Positions 1 through 12,705 are shown, counted from the first letter of the stretch. The stretch is 64,000 nt of DNA from Acidobacteriota bacterium (GCA_029776225.1 JAKOTR010000091.1:28917-92916), one strand, 5' to 3'. Notes: generated from the letters alone by a model not told the origin. Made by a program: numbers and translations.

Positions 1-1
1 G

Positions 2-721
2 GCCGCGGCGCGGAACCAGGCTTCCCCCCTTCATGTCGCCATCATCATGGACGGCAACGGCCGTTGGGCCACCGCCCGCAGCCTGCCGCGCATTGCGGGG
101 CACCGCCGGGGAGCCATTGCTGTCCGCCGCACCGTCGAGGCGGCGCCCAAGCTCGGCATCGGCACGCTGACTCTGTACGCCTTCTCCTCGGACAACTGGC
201 AGCGCCCCGCCTCGGAGGTTTCGGCGCTCATGCAGCTCTTCCACGAATACCTGCGCAAGGAAACCGAAGAGTGCGCCCGCAACGGGATCCGCATCAACGT
301 CATCGGCCGCCGCGACCGCTTCTCCCCCGCGCTGCTCGAGGACATTGAATACGCCGAAAAGCACACCGCGCACGGCAGCACTCTCCACCTGCGGCTAGCG
401 GTGGATTACTCGGCCCGCGACGCCATTATGCGCGCTGCGCAGCTTTTCAAGCCGGAGGGTGAGCCCACGCGCGAAGAGTTCCGCCGCATGATGTCAAAAG
501 CGATCCATTCGCCGGTCTGCCCGGACGTAGACCTGTTGATCCGCACCGGGGGCGAGCAGCGGTTGAGCGATTTCCTCCTCTGGGAAACGGCGTACGCGGA
601 GCTTTACTTCACCAGCCGGATGTGGCCGGACTTTGAAGAAGCCGACCTGGCGGCGGCGGTTCAAGCCTTCTACGCCCGCGAGCGGCGCTTCGGCACAATT
701 TTGGAAGCCGCCGCCGGATAG
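2..721 (+). CDS. uppS: Isoprenyl (undecaprenyl diphosphate) synthase, 5'-truncated by window edge
   Basis: This cis-prenyltransferase condenses isopentenyl diphosphate onto farnesyl diphosphate to make the C55 lipid carrier for peptidoglycan and other envelope polymers. The frame is open from base 2, and the signature [14 protein letters not shown] lies at its very start, so the true start codon is just outside the window and the ATG at 47 is internal. Other family motifs are FSSDNW, the substrate-binding [14 protein letters not shown] and the C-terminal YAELYF...WPDF. About 239 residues are visible, close to full length. One oddity is that the usual NYGGR block reads DYSAR here. An M55 peptidase starts 23 bases downstream. 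The family assignment is firm; the exact chain length of the product is not visible from sequence. Confidence 0.93.
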   Translation, partial: AAARNQASPLHVAIIMDGNGRWATARSLPRIAGHRRGAIAVRRTVEAAPKLGIGTLTLYAFSSDNWQRPASEVSALMQLFHEYLRKETEECARNGIRINVIGRRDRFSPALLEDIEYAEKHTAHGSTLHLRLAVDYSARDAIMRAAQLFKPEGEPTREEFRRMMSKAIHSPVCPDVDLLIRTGGEQRLSDFLLWETAYAELYFTSRMWPDFEEADLAAAVQAFYARERRFGTILEAAAG

Positions 722-744
722 CGGCTTTGCGTATACTGGCGTCC

Positions 745-1593
745 ATGATGATCAGCCGGTTGGGTCTTGTTGCGGCGCTGGCGATGGCCGCCTGGGCGCA
801 GAGCCCCAAGAAAAGCGTCTTTGTAATCACGGATGCGGAGGGCGTGGCCGGTATCTGCCGCCAGGAGCAGGTTGAGCCGACCAACCCGGAGTTGCGCCAG
901 GCGCTCACGGCCGAGGTGAACGCCGCCGTCGAAGGTTTTTTGGCTGGCGGAGTCGATGAGGTAATCGTCTGGGACGGGCACGACGGCAGCCGCACACTTT
1001 CGGCGCTCACCGTGCACCCCAAGGCGAAGCTGGTGATCGGCGTTCTGCCGGTCACAATGACTATGGAGAGGCGCTACGCCGCGGTAGCGTTTATCGGCCA
1101 GCACAGCATGGCCGGAGTGCGCGGCGGCATCATGGCGCACAGCTACAGCTCGCTGGGCATCCAGAACATCCGGATTAACGGCAAACCGGTGGGGGAAATT
1201 GAAGTGCGCACGGCGCTGGCGGGCTGGTTCGGTACGCCCGTCATACTGCTCAGCGGCGACGCCGCCGCCGCGGAGGAGCTGCGCTCCATTGTTCCGCAAG
1301 CGGAGCTGGCGGTGGTAAAAGAGGGGCTGGGCCGGAATACGTGCTCGACGCTTTCCGTCCCCGCCTCGCAGGATTTGATCCGCGCCGCCGCGCGCAGGGC
1401 AGCCGCGAAGATCGGCGCGATCAAGCCCTACCGGATCGAGGGGCCCGTTACTGTCGAGATCGAATACACGACGCGCAACTCGCTTCCCATGGACGCGGCT
1501 CTGCGCATTGGCGCCGAGGTAGTGAACGACCGCACGATCCGGTACCGGGGCAAAGACTTCCTGGAAGCCTGGACACGCTCGCAGCTCTATTGA
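745..1593 (+). CDS. M55 family (DppA-like) D-aminopeptidase, exported
   Basis: This is a zinc peptidase of the DppA family, which releases D-amino acids from short peptides. Family zinc ligands are recognisable in order: the D30-A-E32 pair in TDAEG, the histidine of WDGHDG, the histidine of GQHSMAG and the glutamate of GKPVGE; the GIMAHS histidine fits the catalytic position. I place the start at the ATG at 745 (a second ATG follows at 748) because it begins a clean hydrophobic signal peptide ending near AWAQ; a TTG at 727 would put six extra residues before it. The hexamer TATACT at 732-737 lies so close that a leaderless transcript is possible. The protein probably acts in the periplasm on wall peptides. 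It sits between uppS and a Xer recombinase gene. Confidence 0.82.
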   Translation: MMISRLGLVAALAMAAWAQSPKKSVFVITDAEGVAGICRQEQVEPTNPELRQALTAEVNAAVEGFLAGGVDEVIVWDGHDGSRTLSALTVHPKAKLVIGVLPVTMTMERRYAAVAFIGQHSMAGVRGGIMAHSYSSLGIQNIRINGKPVGEIEVRTALAGWFGTPVILLSGDAAAAEELRSIVPQAELAVVKEGLGRNTCSTLSVPASQDLIRAAARRAAAKIGAIKPYRIEGPVTVEIEYTTRNSLPMDAALRIGAEVVNDRTIRYRGKDFLEAWTRSQLY

Positions 1594-1600
1594 GACACCG

Positions 1601-2497
1601 GTGAGTGAACTTGAGCGGCAGATCGGCTTGTTTCTGGACGAGTTGAAGCGGGAGAACGCTTCGCCTCACACCGTGCGTGCGTACGCTTCGGACCTCCGGC
1701 AGTTCCTGGAGTATTTCTCCCCGAAAGGGACCGAGCCGCCCGAACCCGCGGCTTTCGACACCCTGGCCCTGCGGGAATGGCTCGGCGACCTATATGCCCA
1801 GCGGCTGGCGCCGCAATCCCTGCGGCGGAAGCTGGCAGCCGTGCGGGCCTTCTTCGATTTCCTGATCCGGAGGGGGCTGGTGGAAATCAACGTGGCGCGC
1901 CTGATCCACACCCCCAAGGCGCCGCAGAAGCTGCCGCGGATCCCAACGGCCGAGCAGGTTAACACGCTGCTGGATGAAATCGCCGCCGGCAAACTCGAGC
2001 GGCCGCACGCAGCGCGCGACCTCGCCATCTTCGAGCTGCTCTACGGGTGCGGGCTGCGGATCAGCGAACTCACAGGACTCAACCTGAGCGACGTGGACAT
2101 GGCCGGGCGCTGGCTGCTGGTCCGGGGAAAGGGAAGGAAGCAGCGGCAAACGCCGTTCGGGGGCAAGGCGGCGGCGGCGCTGGAGCGCTACCTGGAAGAA
2201 CGGAAAGCCAGGCCGGGGGAAAACGCGCTGTTCGTGAACCACCGCGGCGGGCGGCTCACCGATCGCGGCGCACGCGGCATAGTGAAGCTCTATGCCGCGC
2301 TCGTCGGCGGCGACCCCACCGTTCATCCGCACAGTTTCCGGCACGCGTTCGCCACCCACCTGCTGGCCGATGGAGCAGACTTGCGGTCGATTCAGGAACT
2401 GCTCGGGCACGCCCGGCTCTCCACCACCCAGAAATACACTCAAGTTTCGCTCACCGACCTGATGGCGGTATACGACAAGGCGCACCCAAAGGCTTAA
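1601..2497 (+). CDS. Tyrosine recombinase XerC/XerD
   Basis: This site-specific tyrosine recombinase of 298 residues has the standard XerC/XerD length. It has an N-terminal SAM-like core-binding domain (about residues 1-90) and a C-terminal catalytic domain. All catalytic residues are visible: R153 in GLRISELTGL, K177 in GKGRK, H244 and R247 in HPHSFRHAFATHLL, H270 in LLGHARLSTTQ, and the nucleophile Y279 in KYTQV. Chromosome-dimer resolution at dif is the usual role. XerC and XerD cannot be told apart here, and no dif-like site was noticed nearby. The GTG start at 1601 lies 7 bases after the peptidase stop, so the two are probably co-transcribed. Its stop overlaps the stop of the convergent modA-like gene. 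Confidence 0.9.
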   Translation: MSELERQIGLFLDELKRENASPHTVRAYASDLRQFLEYFSPKGTEPPEPAAFDTLALREWLGDLYAQRLAPQSLRRKLAAVRAFFDFLIRRGLVEINVARLIHTPKAPQKLPRIPTAEQVNTLLDEIAAGKLERPHAARDLAIFELLYGCGLRISELTGLNLSDVDMAGRWLLVRGKGRKQRQTPFGGKAAAALERYLEERKARPGENALFVNHRGGRLTDRGARGIVKLYAALVGGDPTVHPHSFRHAFATHLLADGADLRSIQELLGHARLSTTQKYTQVSLTDLMAVYDKAHPKA

Positions 2498-3375
2498 CGG
2501 GAGGGTGGCAGCGCCAGCCCGTGCGCCTTCAGAATCGCCTGGCCCTGGGGGCTTCCGAGGAAATCGAGAAAAGCCCGGGCCGCGGCAGCGTTTTTGGTTG
2601 AGGCCACCATCCCGCCGCTCTGCCGTATGGGTGCATGCAGGGATTCCGGGAGCAGCAAAGCGCCCCGGTCGAAAACCAGCGACCAGGAGGTGATCACCGC
2701 CTCCGCGTTGCCGCTTTCCGCGTACTGGAGCGCCTGGCGGACATTCTCCCCGTAGACGATCCGGCGTTCCAGTTCCTTCCATAAGCCCTTGTTTTCCAAC
2801 GCCTGTTTCGCCGCGGCCCCGTATGGGGCATGGACCGGGTTCGCGATCGCGATGTGACGGAAAGAGGGGTCGCGGAGATCCTCCAGACTGGAGAGCGAGC
2901 GCCGTTTGGACCACAGCCCCAGCCGGCCGAGAGCGTAGACCCGGACCGTGCCGGCGTCCACGCGGCCGGAGCGGGCAAGGTCCTCCACAAACCGTTCGTT
3001 TGCAGAGAGATACACATCGTAGGGGGCGCCGTTTTCAATCTGCCGGGCCAGCATGCCGCTGGCGCCGAAAACGAACTGGACGCGGATGCCAGCGGCGCGC
3101 TCGAACGCTTGGGCGAGGGGCGGCCCGGCCGTGGCGAGGTCGGCCGCAGCGGCTACGAGCAGTTCTTGGTTCTGAAAAAAAGCCAAAGCCGGGAGTCCAG
3201 AGGTTTTCTTCTGGGAGACGGCCGAAGCTGGGAGCGCAGAAGTTTTCTTCTGGGAAAAGACCGGGGAGGGTAGCACAAAGGCGGCCGCAAGGCAAATTGA
3301 CAATAAGCCACTAAAGTTTAATAATAGGATTGTGCTAAGAGGGGCGGCTAGCCCGCCCTCCCACGTTTTTTTCAT
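2494..3375 (-). CDS. ModA-like molybdate/tungstate-type substrate-binding protein
   Basis: This is a periplasmic solute-binding protein of the ModA family. The mature part starts with LLVAAAADLATAGPPLAQAF, and contains FGASGMLARQIENGAPYDVYLSA, IANPVHAPYGAAAKQAL and YGENVRQALQYAESG, all typical of oxyanion binders. The open frame runs much further upstream (to 4269), but that part is antisense to dnaK; the first credible ATG is at 3375, before a hydrophobic stretch around residues 15-40. A later TTG could give a shorter signal peptide. The region after the signal has a 13-residue tandem repeat (SQKKTSALPASAV, then SQKKTSGLPALAF). No permease or ATPase gene (modBC) lies beside it, so its partner must be elsewhere. 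It is divergent from dnaK. Confidence 0.75.
   Translation of the reverse strand: MKKTWEGGLAAPLSTILLLNFSGLLSICLAAAFVLPSPVFSQKKTSALPASAVSQKKTSGLPALAFFQNQELLVAAAADLATAGPPLAQAFERAAGIRVQFVFGASGMLARQIENGAPYDVYLSANERFVEDLARSGRVDAGTVRVYALGRLGLWSKRRSLSSLEDLRDPSFRHIAIANPVHAPYGAAAKQALENKGLWKELERRIVYGENVRQALQYAESGNAEAVITSWSLVFDRGALLLPESLHAPIRQSGGMVASTKNAAAARAFLDFLGSPQGQAILKAHGLALPPSR
3181..3258 (-). repeat. Tandem 39-bp duplication inside modA-like gene
   Basis: Two adjacent 39-base units (3181-3219 and 3220-3258) agree at 31 of 39 positions and encode the repeated 13-residue linker after the signal peptide of the ModA-like protein. The duplication keeps the reading frame. Confidence 0.75.
3297..3325 (+). 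promoter_or_regulatory. Predicted housekeeping promoter of dnaK
   Basis: A perfect TTGACA (3297-3302), a 17-base spacer and AATAAT (3320-3325, five of six consensus bases) lie about 80 bases before the dnaK ATG. An 8-base inverted repeat, TAGCACAA (3271-3278) and TTGTGCTA (3330-3337), brackets the promoter; it is too widely spaced for a CIRCE element. The promoter lies inside the 5' part of the divergent modA-like frame. Confidence 0.65.
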
Positions 3376-3405
3376 TGGCCTTAATTCTAGGAGGCTGGGA
3401 GCAGA

Positions 3406-5322
<1,917 letters not shown>

Positions 5323-5333
5323 GCCGAGAGCCA

Positions 5334-5359
5334 GCGGGGACCGCTCTGCGCGTCCCCGC
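5334..5359 (+). other. Intercistronic hairpin between dnaK and dnaJ
   Basis: Perfect 8-base arms GCGGGGAC (5334-5341) and GTCCCCGC (5352-5359) enclose a 10-base loop. No T-run follows, so this is more likely an mRNA-stabilising or partial attenuation hairpin that lowers dnaJ relative to dnaK than a full terminator. Confidence 0.55.
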
Positions 5360-5386
5360 GCGGGCCCAAGAGAATAGCGAACGCCC

Positions 5387-6532
5387 GTGACGAGCCAGGA
5401 CTACTACGAAACCCTCGGGGTGTCGCGTGGGGCCAGCCAGGAGGAGATCCGGAAAGCGTATCGCCGCCTCGCGCGTAAATACCACCCCGATCTGAACCCG
5501 GGCGACAAGGCCGCCGAGGAGCACTTCAAGCGCGTCCAGGAAGCCTACGACGTGCTGAGCGATCCCAAGAAGCGGCAGATGTACGATCAGTACGGATTCT
5601 ATTCCGAGCACGGGCCGCAGCCGGGCCAGGGCGGGCCGCCACCGGGCGCGGGCATGGGCTTCGGCGGGTTCGACTTCTCCGATTTCTTTTCCGGCGCAGG
5701 TCCCGAAACCGAGCCCGGAGGGGGCTTCCGCGACCTGTTCAGCCAGTTTTTCAGCCGGGGCGCACGCGAGCGGGTGCGAATGACCCCGGAAAAGGGGACC
5801 GACCTGGAGTACGGCCTGAATATCGATTTCTGGCAGGCGATCCGGGGAACGCAGGTCAGGCTGAACATCAGGCGGCAGGAAAGCTGTGCGAGGTGCGGCG
5901 GCACGGGATCGGCCGGCGGCACCTCAGTGAGCTGCCCGCAGTGCAATGGATCGGGCAACGTCACGCAGATGGCCGGGGCCATGCGGTTCAATCTCACCTG
6001 CCCGCGCTGCGGCGGGACCGGGCGCCTGCGAAATACGTGCCCGGCCTGCGGCGGAGAGGGCCGGGTGCTGGGGAGCGAATCGGTGGAGGTCCGGATTCCG
6101 CCGGGCGTACCGAACGGCGCTCGGCTGCGCGTGGCCGGCAAGGGAAACGCCGGAACCATGGGCGCTCCTCCAGGCGACCTTTACATCACGGTGCGGGCCG
6201 AGCCCCATCCGTTCTTCCGGCGAGAGGGAGATAACATCGAAATCCGCGTACCGATCACGGTGACCGAGGCGGGCCTGGGGGCGAAAATCGAAGTGCCCAC
6301 GATCGACGGCCGCGCGCTTCTCAAAGTTCCGCCCGGGACCCGGAGCGGGCAGAAGTTCCGCATGCGGGAAAAAGGCGTTTTCAACTCCCGCAAGAACACT
6401 CGGGGAGACCAGATTGTCGAGGTTGTGGTCCAGCCCCCCAAAGTGCGCGATGAGCGCACGAAGGAGATTTTGCGTGAGCTGGCCCAGCTCAACCCCGAGG
6501 ACCCGAGGGCAGAGGTGTGGAGCCAGGTGTGA
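5387..6532 (+). CDS. dnaJ: Chaperone DnaJ (type I Hsp40)
   Basis: This co-chaperone stimulates DnaK ATPase activity and delivers substrates. It has 381 residues in the type I order: J domain (residues about 5-70, with the HPD motif at 33-35), a Gly/Phe/Pro-rich region, a zinc-binding domain with four CxxCxGxG repeats (CARCGGTG from residue 167, [24 protein letters not shown]) and a C-terminal substrate-binding domain. The start is a GTG at 5387; no nearer ATG fits the conserved YYETLGV start of the J domain. It lies 64 bases after dnaK and 6 bases before the hspR-like gene, so the three form one heat-shock operon. Confidence 0.96.
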   Translation: MTSQDYYETLGVSRGASQEEIRKAYRRLARKYHPDLNPGDKAAEEHFKRVQEAYDVLSDPKKRQMYDQYGFYSEHGPQPGQGGPPPGAGMGFGGFDFSDFFSGAGPETEPGGGFRDLFSQFFSRGARERVRMTPEKGTDLEYGLNIDFWQAIRGTQVRLNIRRQESCARCGGTGSAGGTSVSCPQCNGSGNVTQMAGAMRFNLTCPRCGGTGRLRNTCPACGGEGRVLGSESVEVRIPPGVPNGARLRVAGKGNAGTMGAPPGDLYITVRAEPHPFFRREGDNIEIRVPITVTEAGLGAKIEVPTIDGRALLKVPPGTRSGQKFRMREKGVFNSRKNTRGDQIVEVVVQPPKVRDERTKEILRELAQLNPEDPRAEVWSQV

Positions 6533-6538
6533 TGTGAA

Positions 6539-6952
6539 ATGGCGAAAAAGAGATCCAGAGCAGCGGCATACATGATCTCGGCCGTGGCCGAGCAGTACCA
6601 GATCCACCCGCAGACACTGCGCCTCTACGAGCGTGAGGGGCTGCTCAAGCCTTCACGCAGCGAGGGCAATACGCGCCTGTACACCGAGGAGGATTTGCAG
6701 CGCCTGGAAATCATCTTGAAGCTGACCCGCGAGTTCGGGGTGAACCTGGCCGGAGTGGAGATCATCCTGAATATGCGGGAGAAGATGGCGGCCATGCAGG
6801 CGCAGATGGAGGAGTTCATCCGTACGCTGAGCCAGGAACTCTCCGTCCACCTTCCGCAGCCCACGCGCGAATCGCGCAACTCGCTGATCCCAGTGGTAAC
6901 ATTGCCTCCCTTGAAGACAACCCGGCCTAAAAAGAACGACGCCCAGTCGTGA
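6539..6952 (+). CDS. hspR: HspR-like MerR-family heat-shock repressor
   Basis: This 137-residue MerR-family DNA-binding protein has the helix-turn-helix YMISAVAEQYQIHPQTLRLYEREGLL followed by the wing SEGNTRLYTEEDLQRLEII, typical of HspR. A coiled-coil segment (about residues 70-100) would form the dimer. HspR proteins repress dnaK operons by binding HAIR inverted repeats, with DnaK acting as corepressor. The position directly after dnaK-dnaJ strongly supports that role. I did not find a canonical HAIR sequence before dnaK, so the operator is either divergent or is the TAGCACAA/TTGTGCTA pair there. The tail, rich in basic residues and proline, is not conserved. Confidence 0.85.
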   Translation: MAKKRSRAAAYMISAVAEQYQIHPQTLRLYEREGLLKPSRSEGNTRLYTEEDLQRLEIILKLTREFGVNLAGVEIILNMREKMAAMQAQMEEFIRTLSQELSVHLPQPTRESRNSLIPVVTLPPLKTTRPKKNDAQS

Positions 6953-6958
6953 GGGGAT

Positions 6959-7012
6959 GTGTTACCTACGTCCCAGGAACGAAGTGTTACCCGTGTGTCC
7001 GGACTAGACACA
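6959..7012. repeat. Short direct repeats and hairpin, possible insertion-sequence end remnant
   Basis: The octamer GTGTTACC occurs at 6959-6966 and 6984-6991, 25 bases apart, followed by a TGTGTC/GACACA hairpin (6994-6999 and 7007-7012). Repeated GTGTTACC-like units remind me of the ends of some rve-transposase elements, but no transposase is here. This is a weak call. Confidence 0.25.
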
Positions 7013-7020
7013 GGAGGGGA

Positions 7021-7096
<76 letters not shown>

Positions 7097-7497
7097 TAGC
7101 GTTTATCATTTTCGCTCGTCTGCCCGAGTACTGTCAATCGTCCTGAGTAGAGTTCCCAAGGCGGCCGGAGGGACTGGGTATCTCTTGGGCGGGGAGCCGG
7201 CATATGGCCCCACGGGGTAGTACGGCAAGTCCACAATCTGCATGAAAAATGGTTTGGGACGCCGCCCGTATCTGACTGTAAACAAAAGTAGTTATTGTCA
7301 CAAAAAAGTATTTGCCTCCATCCGCGGGAACTGTGCTAGACTTGGCCTTCCAGCTTAAACTGGGGAAACCCCAGGCCGTCAGAGCGCATGGCTGTTCTGT
7401 TGGGCACTTCACCCACAATGCGTCTGTAAACGACTAGTTTTCCACAGAGTGTGGAAAACGTGTGGATTTTTTGTTTGTTCACATTCCGCCTTAGCCT
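7097..7497. promoter_or_regulatory. dnaA upstream region, candidate replication origin half with DnaA boxes
   Basis: These 401 bases hold no credible gene. At 7438-7458 there is a perfect inverted pair of DnaA boxes, TTTTCCACA and TGTGGAAAA, separated by 3 bases; both fit TTWTNCACA. Weaker boxes follow: TGTGGATTT (7461-7469) and TTGTTCACA (7475-7483). An AT-rich stretch (about 7277-7312) could serve as an unwinding element. A possible dnaA promoter with an extended -10 (TGC then TAGACT at 7337-7342) lies upstream of the boxes, which would allow DnaA to repress its own gene. Confidence 0.6.
7108..7137 (-). promoter_or_regulatory. Predicted promoter of tRNA-Gly
   Basis: On the minus strand a perfect TTGACA (7137-7132) is followed after 18 bases by GAAAAT (7113-7108, four of six consensus bases), placing the transcription start a few bases before the tRNA 5' end at 7096. 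Confidence 0.5.
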
Positions 7498-8817
7498 ATG
7501 AATCTGTGGGAACTGATCAAGAAGGAAATCGCGCGAAAGCTGAGCACAGAGAGTTTCCACAACTGGTTTGCTCAGACCTCCCTGCGGCAGTCTGAGTACG
7601 ATGCGCTCTGGGTGTCGGTCCCGAACGAGGCCGCGAAGGCCTACATCGAGCAGGAGTATGGCGACCTGATTTCTTCCATCATCGGAGAGCTGCAACTGCC
7701 AGTTCGCCGGATCATCTACGAGACCCCGGCAGAAGCGCTGGACGTAACATCATCCAGCGATTCCAGGATTGTGGAGCCTGAATTCCTGTTCCAGTCGCCG
7801 GCCACTCAGCTCAATTCCCGGTTCACCTTCGATACTTTCGTCGTGGGTTCGTGCAACCAGTTCGCGCACGCCGCTGCCCGGGCGGTGGCGATGAGACCTG
7901 CGAGGCAATACAATCCGCTGTTCATCTACGGCGGTGTGGGCATGGGCAAGACGCACCTGATGCACGCCATCGGACGGTCGCTGCTCGACAACTACGCCGG
8001 CATGCGAATCGTGTACACCTCGAGCGAGCGGTTCATGAACGAGATGATCACGTGTATACGGCTCCAGCGGATGCCCCTGTTTCACCAGCACTACCGCCGG
8101 GCGGACGTTCTGCTCATCGACGATATCCAGGTGCTCAGCCGTAAGGAAGCCACGCAGGACGAGTTCTTCTACACGTTCAACGAGCTGTATGAGCACCAGA
8201 AGCAGATCGTGATTTCCAGCGACTCGCCCCCGAAAGAGATTCCAGGCCTGGTGGAGCGCCTGCGCTCCCGGTTTGAATGGGGCCTGATGGTCGATATACA
8301 GCCCCCGGACCTCGAAACCAAGATGGCGATTCTGGATAAGAAAGCCGAGGCTGAGGGAGTCAAGCTGCCGGAGGATGTCAGGATCTTCATAGCCACGAAG
8401 ACGAAGTCGAATGTGCGGGAGCTGGAAGGCGCGCTGGTCAAGCTGGTGGCCTATTCGTCCGTGACCGGGGCGCCAATCACGCTCAGCATGGCCCAACAGG
8501 CGCTGAAGCATCTTCTGCACACGCCCGACCGCAGGGTGAGCATCGATTCCATCGTGCGGGCGGTCGCCACTCAATTCAGCCTCCAGCCGGCGCAACTCAA
8601 ACAGAAGAGCAACCGCCGGGAGATCGCACGCCCGCGCCAGATCGCCATGTACCTGAGCAAGGAGCTGACCCAGTCTTCGCTCACGGAAATCGGGCGGGCT
8701 TTTGGCGGCAAGCACCACACTACGGTGCTCCACTCCATCCACAAAATCGAAGAACTCCGGCAAAAGGACACGGAATTGAACAAGCTTATCCAGAGCCTAA
8801 TTGACTCGCTCAATTGA
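7498..8817 (+). CDS. dnaA: Chromosomal replication initiator DnaA
   Basis: DnaA binds origin boxes, oligomerises with ATP and opens the duplex for helicase loading. It has 439 residues in the usual four domains: domain I (1-75, WELIKKEIARKLS), a short variable linker, the AAA+ domain III with Walker A GGVGMGKT (145-152) and Walker B LLIDDIQ, and the DNA-binding domain IV with ARPRQIAMYLSKEL and GGKHHTTVLHSIHKIE. The N-terminal ATG at 7498 matches the domain I start. DnaA-box-like sequences lie both before and after the gene, and dnaN and gyrB follow on the same strand. Autoregulation through the inverted box pair upstream is likely. Confidence 0.98.
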   Translation: MNLWELIKKEIARKLSTESFHNWFAQTSLRQSEYDALWVSVPNEAAKAYIEQEYGDLISSIIGELQLPVRRIIYETPAEALDVTSSSDSRIVEPEFLFQSPATQLNSRFTFDTFVVGSCNQFAHAAARAVAMRPARQYNPLFIYGGVGMGKTHLMHAIGRSLLDNYAGMRIVYTSSERFMNEMITCIRLQRMPLFHQHYRRADVLLIDDIQVLSRKEATQDEFFYTFNELYEHQKQIVISSDSPPKEIPGLVERLRSRFEWGLMVDIQPPDLETKMAILDKKAEAEGVKLPEDVRIFIATKTKSNVRELEGALVKLVAYSSVTGAPITLSMAQQALKHLLHTPDRRVSIDSIVRAVATQFSLQPAQLKQKSNRREIARPRQIAMYLSKELTQSSLTEIGRAFGGKHHTTVLHSIHKIEELRQKDTELNKLIQSLIDSLN

Positions 8818-8827
8818 AGATGCGGAG

Positions 8828-8982
8828 TTGTTCACACAGGCCTCCCGTAAGAGCTGTGGATAGCTGTGAAAGGGCGGAAAGACAGGGTGGAACGCCAACG
8901 GCAGCGAGCGGATTTCTCACAACCACCCAAGCAGGGAAGCGCAGAATTTTGTATAATTTAGAGAGATATCGACATTTCCACA
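8828..8982. promoter_or_regulatory. dnaA-dnaN intergenic region with DnaA-box-like sites and dnaN -10 element
   Basis: The 240-base gap contains TTGTTCACA (8828-8836, identical to one site before dnaA), TGTGGATAG (8855-8863), TGTGAAAGG (about 8865-8873) and ATTTCCACA (8974-8982), each one or two bases from the DnaA-box consensus. A perfect TATAAT (8952-8957) probably drives dnaN, with no clear -35 hexamer. Part or all of oriC may be here. Confidence 0.5.
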
Positions 8983-9057
8983 ACCCCTACTACTGCTGTT
9001 CTCGTTTTGGTATTTTAGAGAACGGTTTGGGGACAGCGTACGGAGAACGGAAGCGCA

Positions 9058-10173
9058 ATGGAATTCAGCGTTAGCAAAGCGGATCTGGTGAGAGAGCTGA
9101 GCCTGGCCCAGGGGGTTGTCGAAAAGAAGACAACGATCCCGATTCTTTCCAACGTCCTGATGGAGACTGCCGGGGATCGTGTGCAGCTCACTGCTACGGA
9201 CTTGGAACTCGGGATACGGTGCTCCTTCCCGGCGCGGGTGTCGAAAGAAGGCGCGGGAACGGTGCCGGTGCGGCGGCTGCTCGATTATGCCCGCCTGTTG
9301 CCCGATGTCGATCTCACGGTGAAGTTCCTGGAGAACCATTGGGCGAGCCTGGTGTGCGGGCGGTCGCGGACCCGGATCGCGGGCATCTCGCGGGAGAGTT
9401 TTCCGGAGCTGCCGGAGATGCCGGCGCCGCTGGCGGAAGTGCCGGCGAGTGTTCTTGCGCTGATGATCGGCAAGACGATTTTCGCGATCTCATCGGAGGA
9501 CTCGCGGTTCACGCTGAATGGATCGCTGCTGCTGCTCAAGCCGGATGGAATGGTGATGGTTTCGACCGACGGCCACCGGCTTGCGCACGTAGAGAGCGCA
9601 GTGGAAATTCCTGGAATCACAGGGGACTACCGGGCTTTGCTCCCGAAGAAGGCGATGACCGAGATTCTGAAGCTTGCCGGTGAGGCGGGCGACGATGCGG
9701 TTGTGAAGTTCGCCGGTGACGAGAACCACCTGTTTTTCCAGCTTGGTTCGCGGCTCCTCATCAGCCGGAAGCTGACGGGCACTTTTCCGGATTACGAACG
9801 GGTGCTTCCGAAGGACCAACGCAACTCCGTAACGCTGTGCAGGGAGGAAGTGAGGGCAGCTATCGAGCGAGTGGCGCAGTTTGCCGACGAGCGTTCTCAC
9901 GCCATCCGGCTCCAGATCAGCCCGGGCGAGGTCAAGGTCTTCTCTTCAATTTCGGATACGGGCGAAAGCGAGGAGGTAATTCCAGCCGAGTACGACGGCG
10001 CCGCGATGGAGATCGGCTTTAACGCGCAGTATCTGCTTGAGTTCATGCGCGCCGTTCAGGAAAAGTTCGTTACGTTCTCGTTTAAGGACCCGCACAGCGC
10101 GGCGGAAGTCAGGCCGGTTGGGGGCGACGAGAGCTATCGTTACCGGTACATCGTAATGCCGATGCGGATTTAG
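9058..10173 (+). CDS. dnaN: DNA polymerase III beta subunit (sliding clamp)
   Basis: The ring-shaped clamp tethers DNA polymerase III to DNA and serves as a docking platform for replication and repair proteins. The 371-residue protein has the three-domain clamp layout. It opens with MEFSVSKADLVRELSLAQGVVEKKTTIPILSNV (shown in part: the AQGVVEKKTTIPILSN core is diagnostic). Later clamp motifs include ISSEDSRFTLNGSLLLL, VSTDGHRLAHVE, LLPKKAMTEI and the C-terminal YRYIVMPMRI. It lies between dnaA and gyrB; recF, often found after dnaN, is absent. A TATAAT about 100 bases upstream may supply its own promoter. Confidence 0.97.
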   Translation: MEFSVSKADLVRELSLAQGVVEKKTTIPILSNVLMETAGDRVQLTATDLELGIRCSFPARVSKEGAGTVPVRRLLDYARLLPDVDLTVKFLENHWASLVCGRSRTRIAGISRESFPELPEMPAPLAEVPASVLALMIGKTIFAISSEDSRFTLNGSLLLLKPDGMVMVSTDGHRLAHVESAVEIPGITGDYRALLPKKAMTEILKLAGEAGDDAVVKFAGDENHLFFQLGSRLLISRKLTGTFPDYERVLPKDQRNSVTLCREEVRAAIERVAQFADERSHAIRLQISPGEVKVFSSISDTGESEEVIPAEYDGAAMEIGFNAQYLLEFMRAVQEKFVTFSFKDPHSAAEVRPVGGDESYRYRYIVMPMRI

Positions 10174-10260
10174 ATCGGCGTTGCGGGTTCCGCTGATTCG
10201 AGACGGCACGACACGTACGCGTGAAGTGTGGCGTGGCACCCAAGACAAGGATTTGATTGA

Positions 10261-12705
<2,445 letters not shown>

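Noticed and set aside
1601..2497. Xer recombinase as part of an integrative element
   Set aside because: It has the length and motifs of chromosomal XerC/D, overlaps host genes on both sides and has no attachment-site repeats.
3376..3405. CIRCE element before dnaK
   Set aside because: CIRCE needs TTAGCACTC, 9 bases and GAGTGCTAA. Only a distant TAGCACAA/TTGTGCTA pair is present, and the adjacent regulator is HspR-like, not HrcA.
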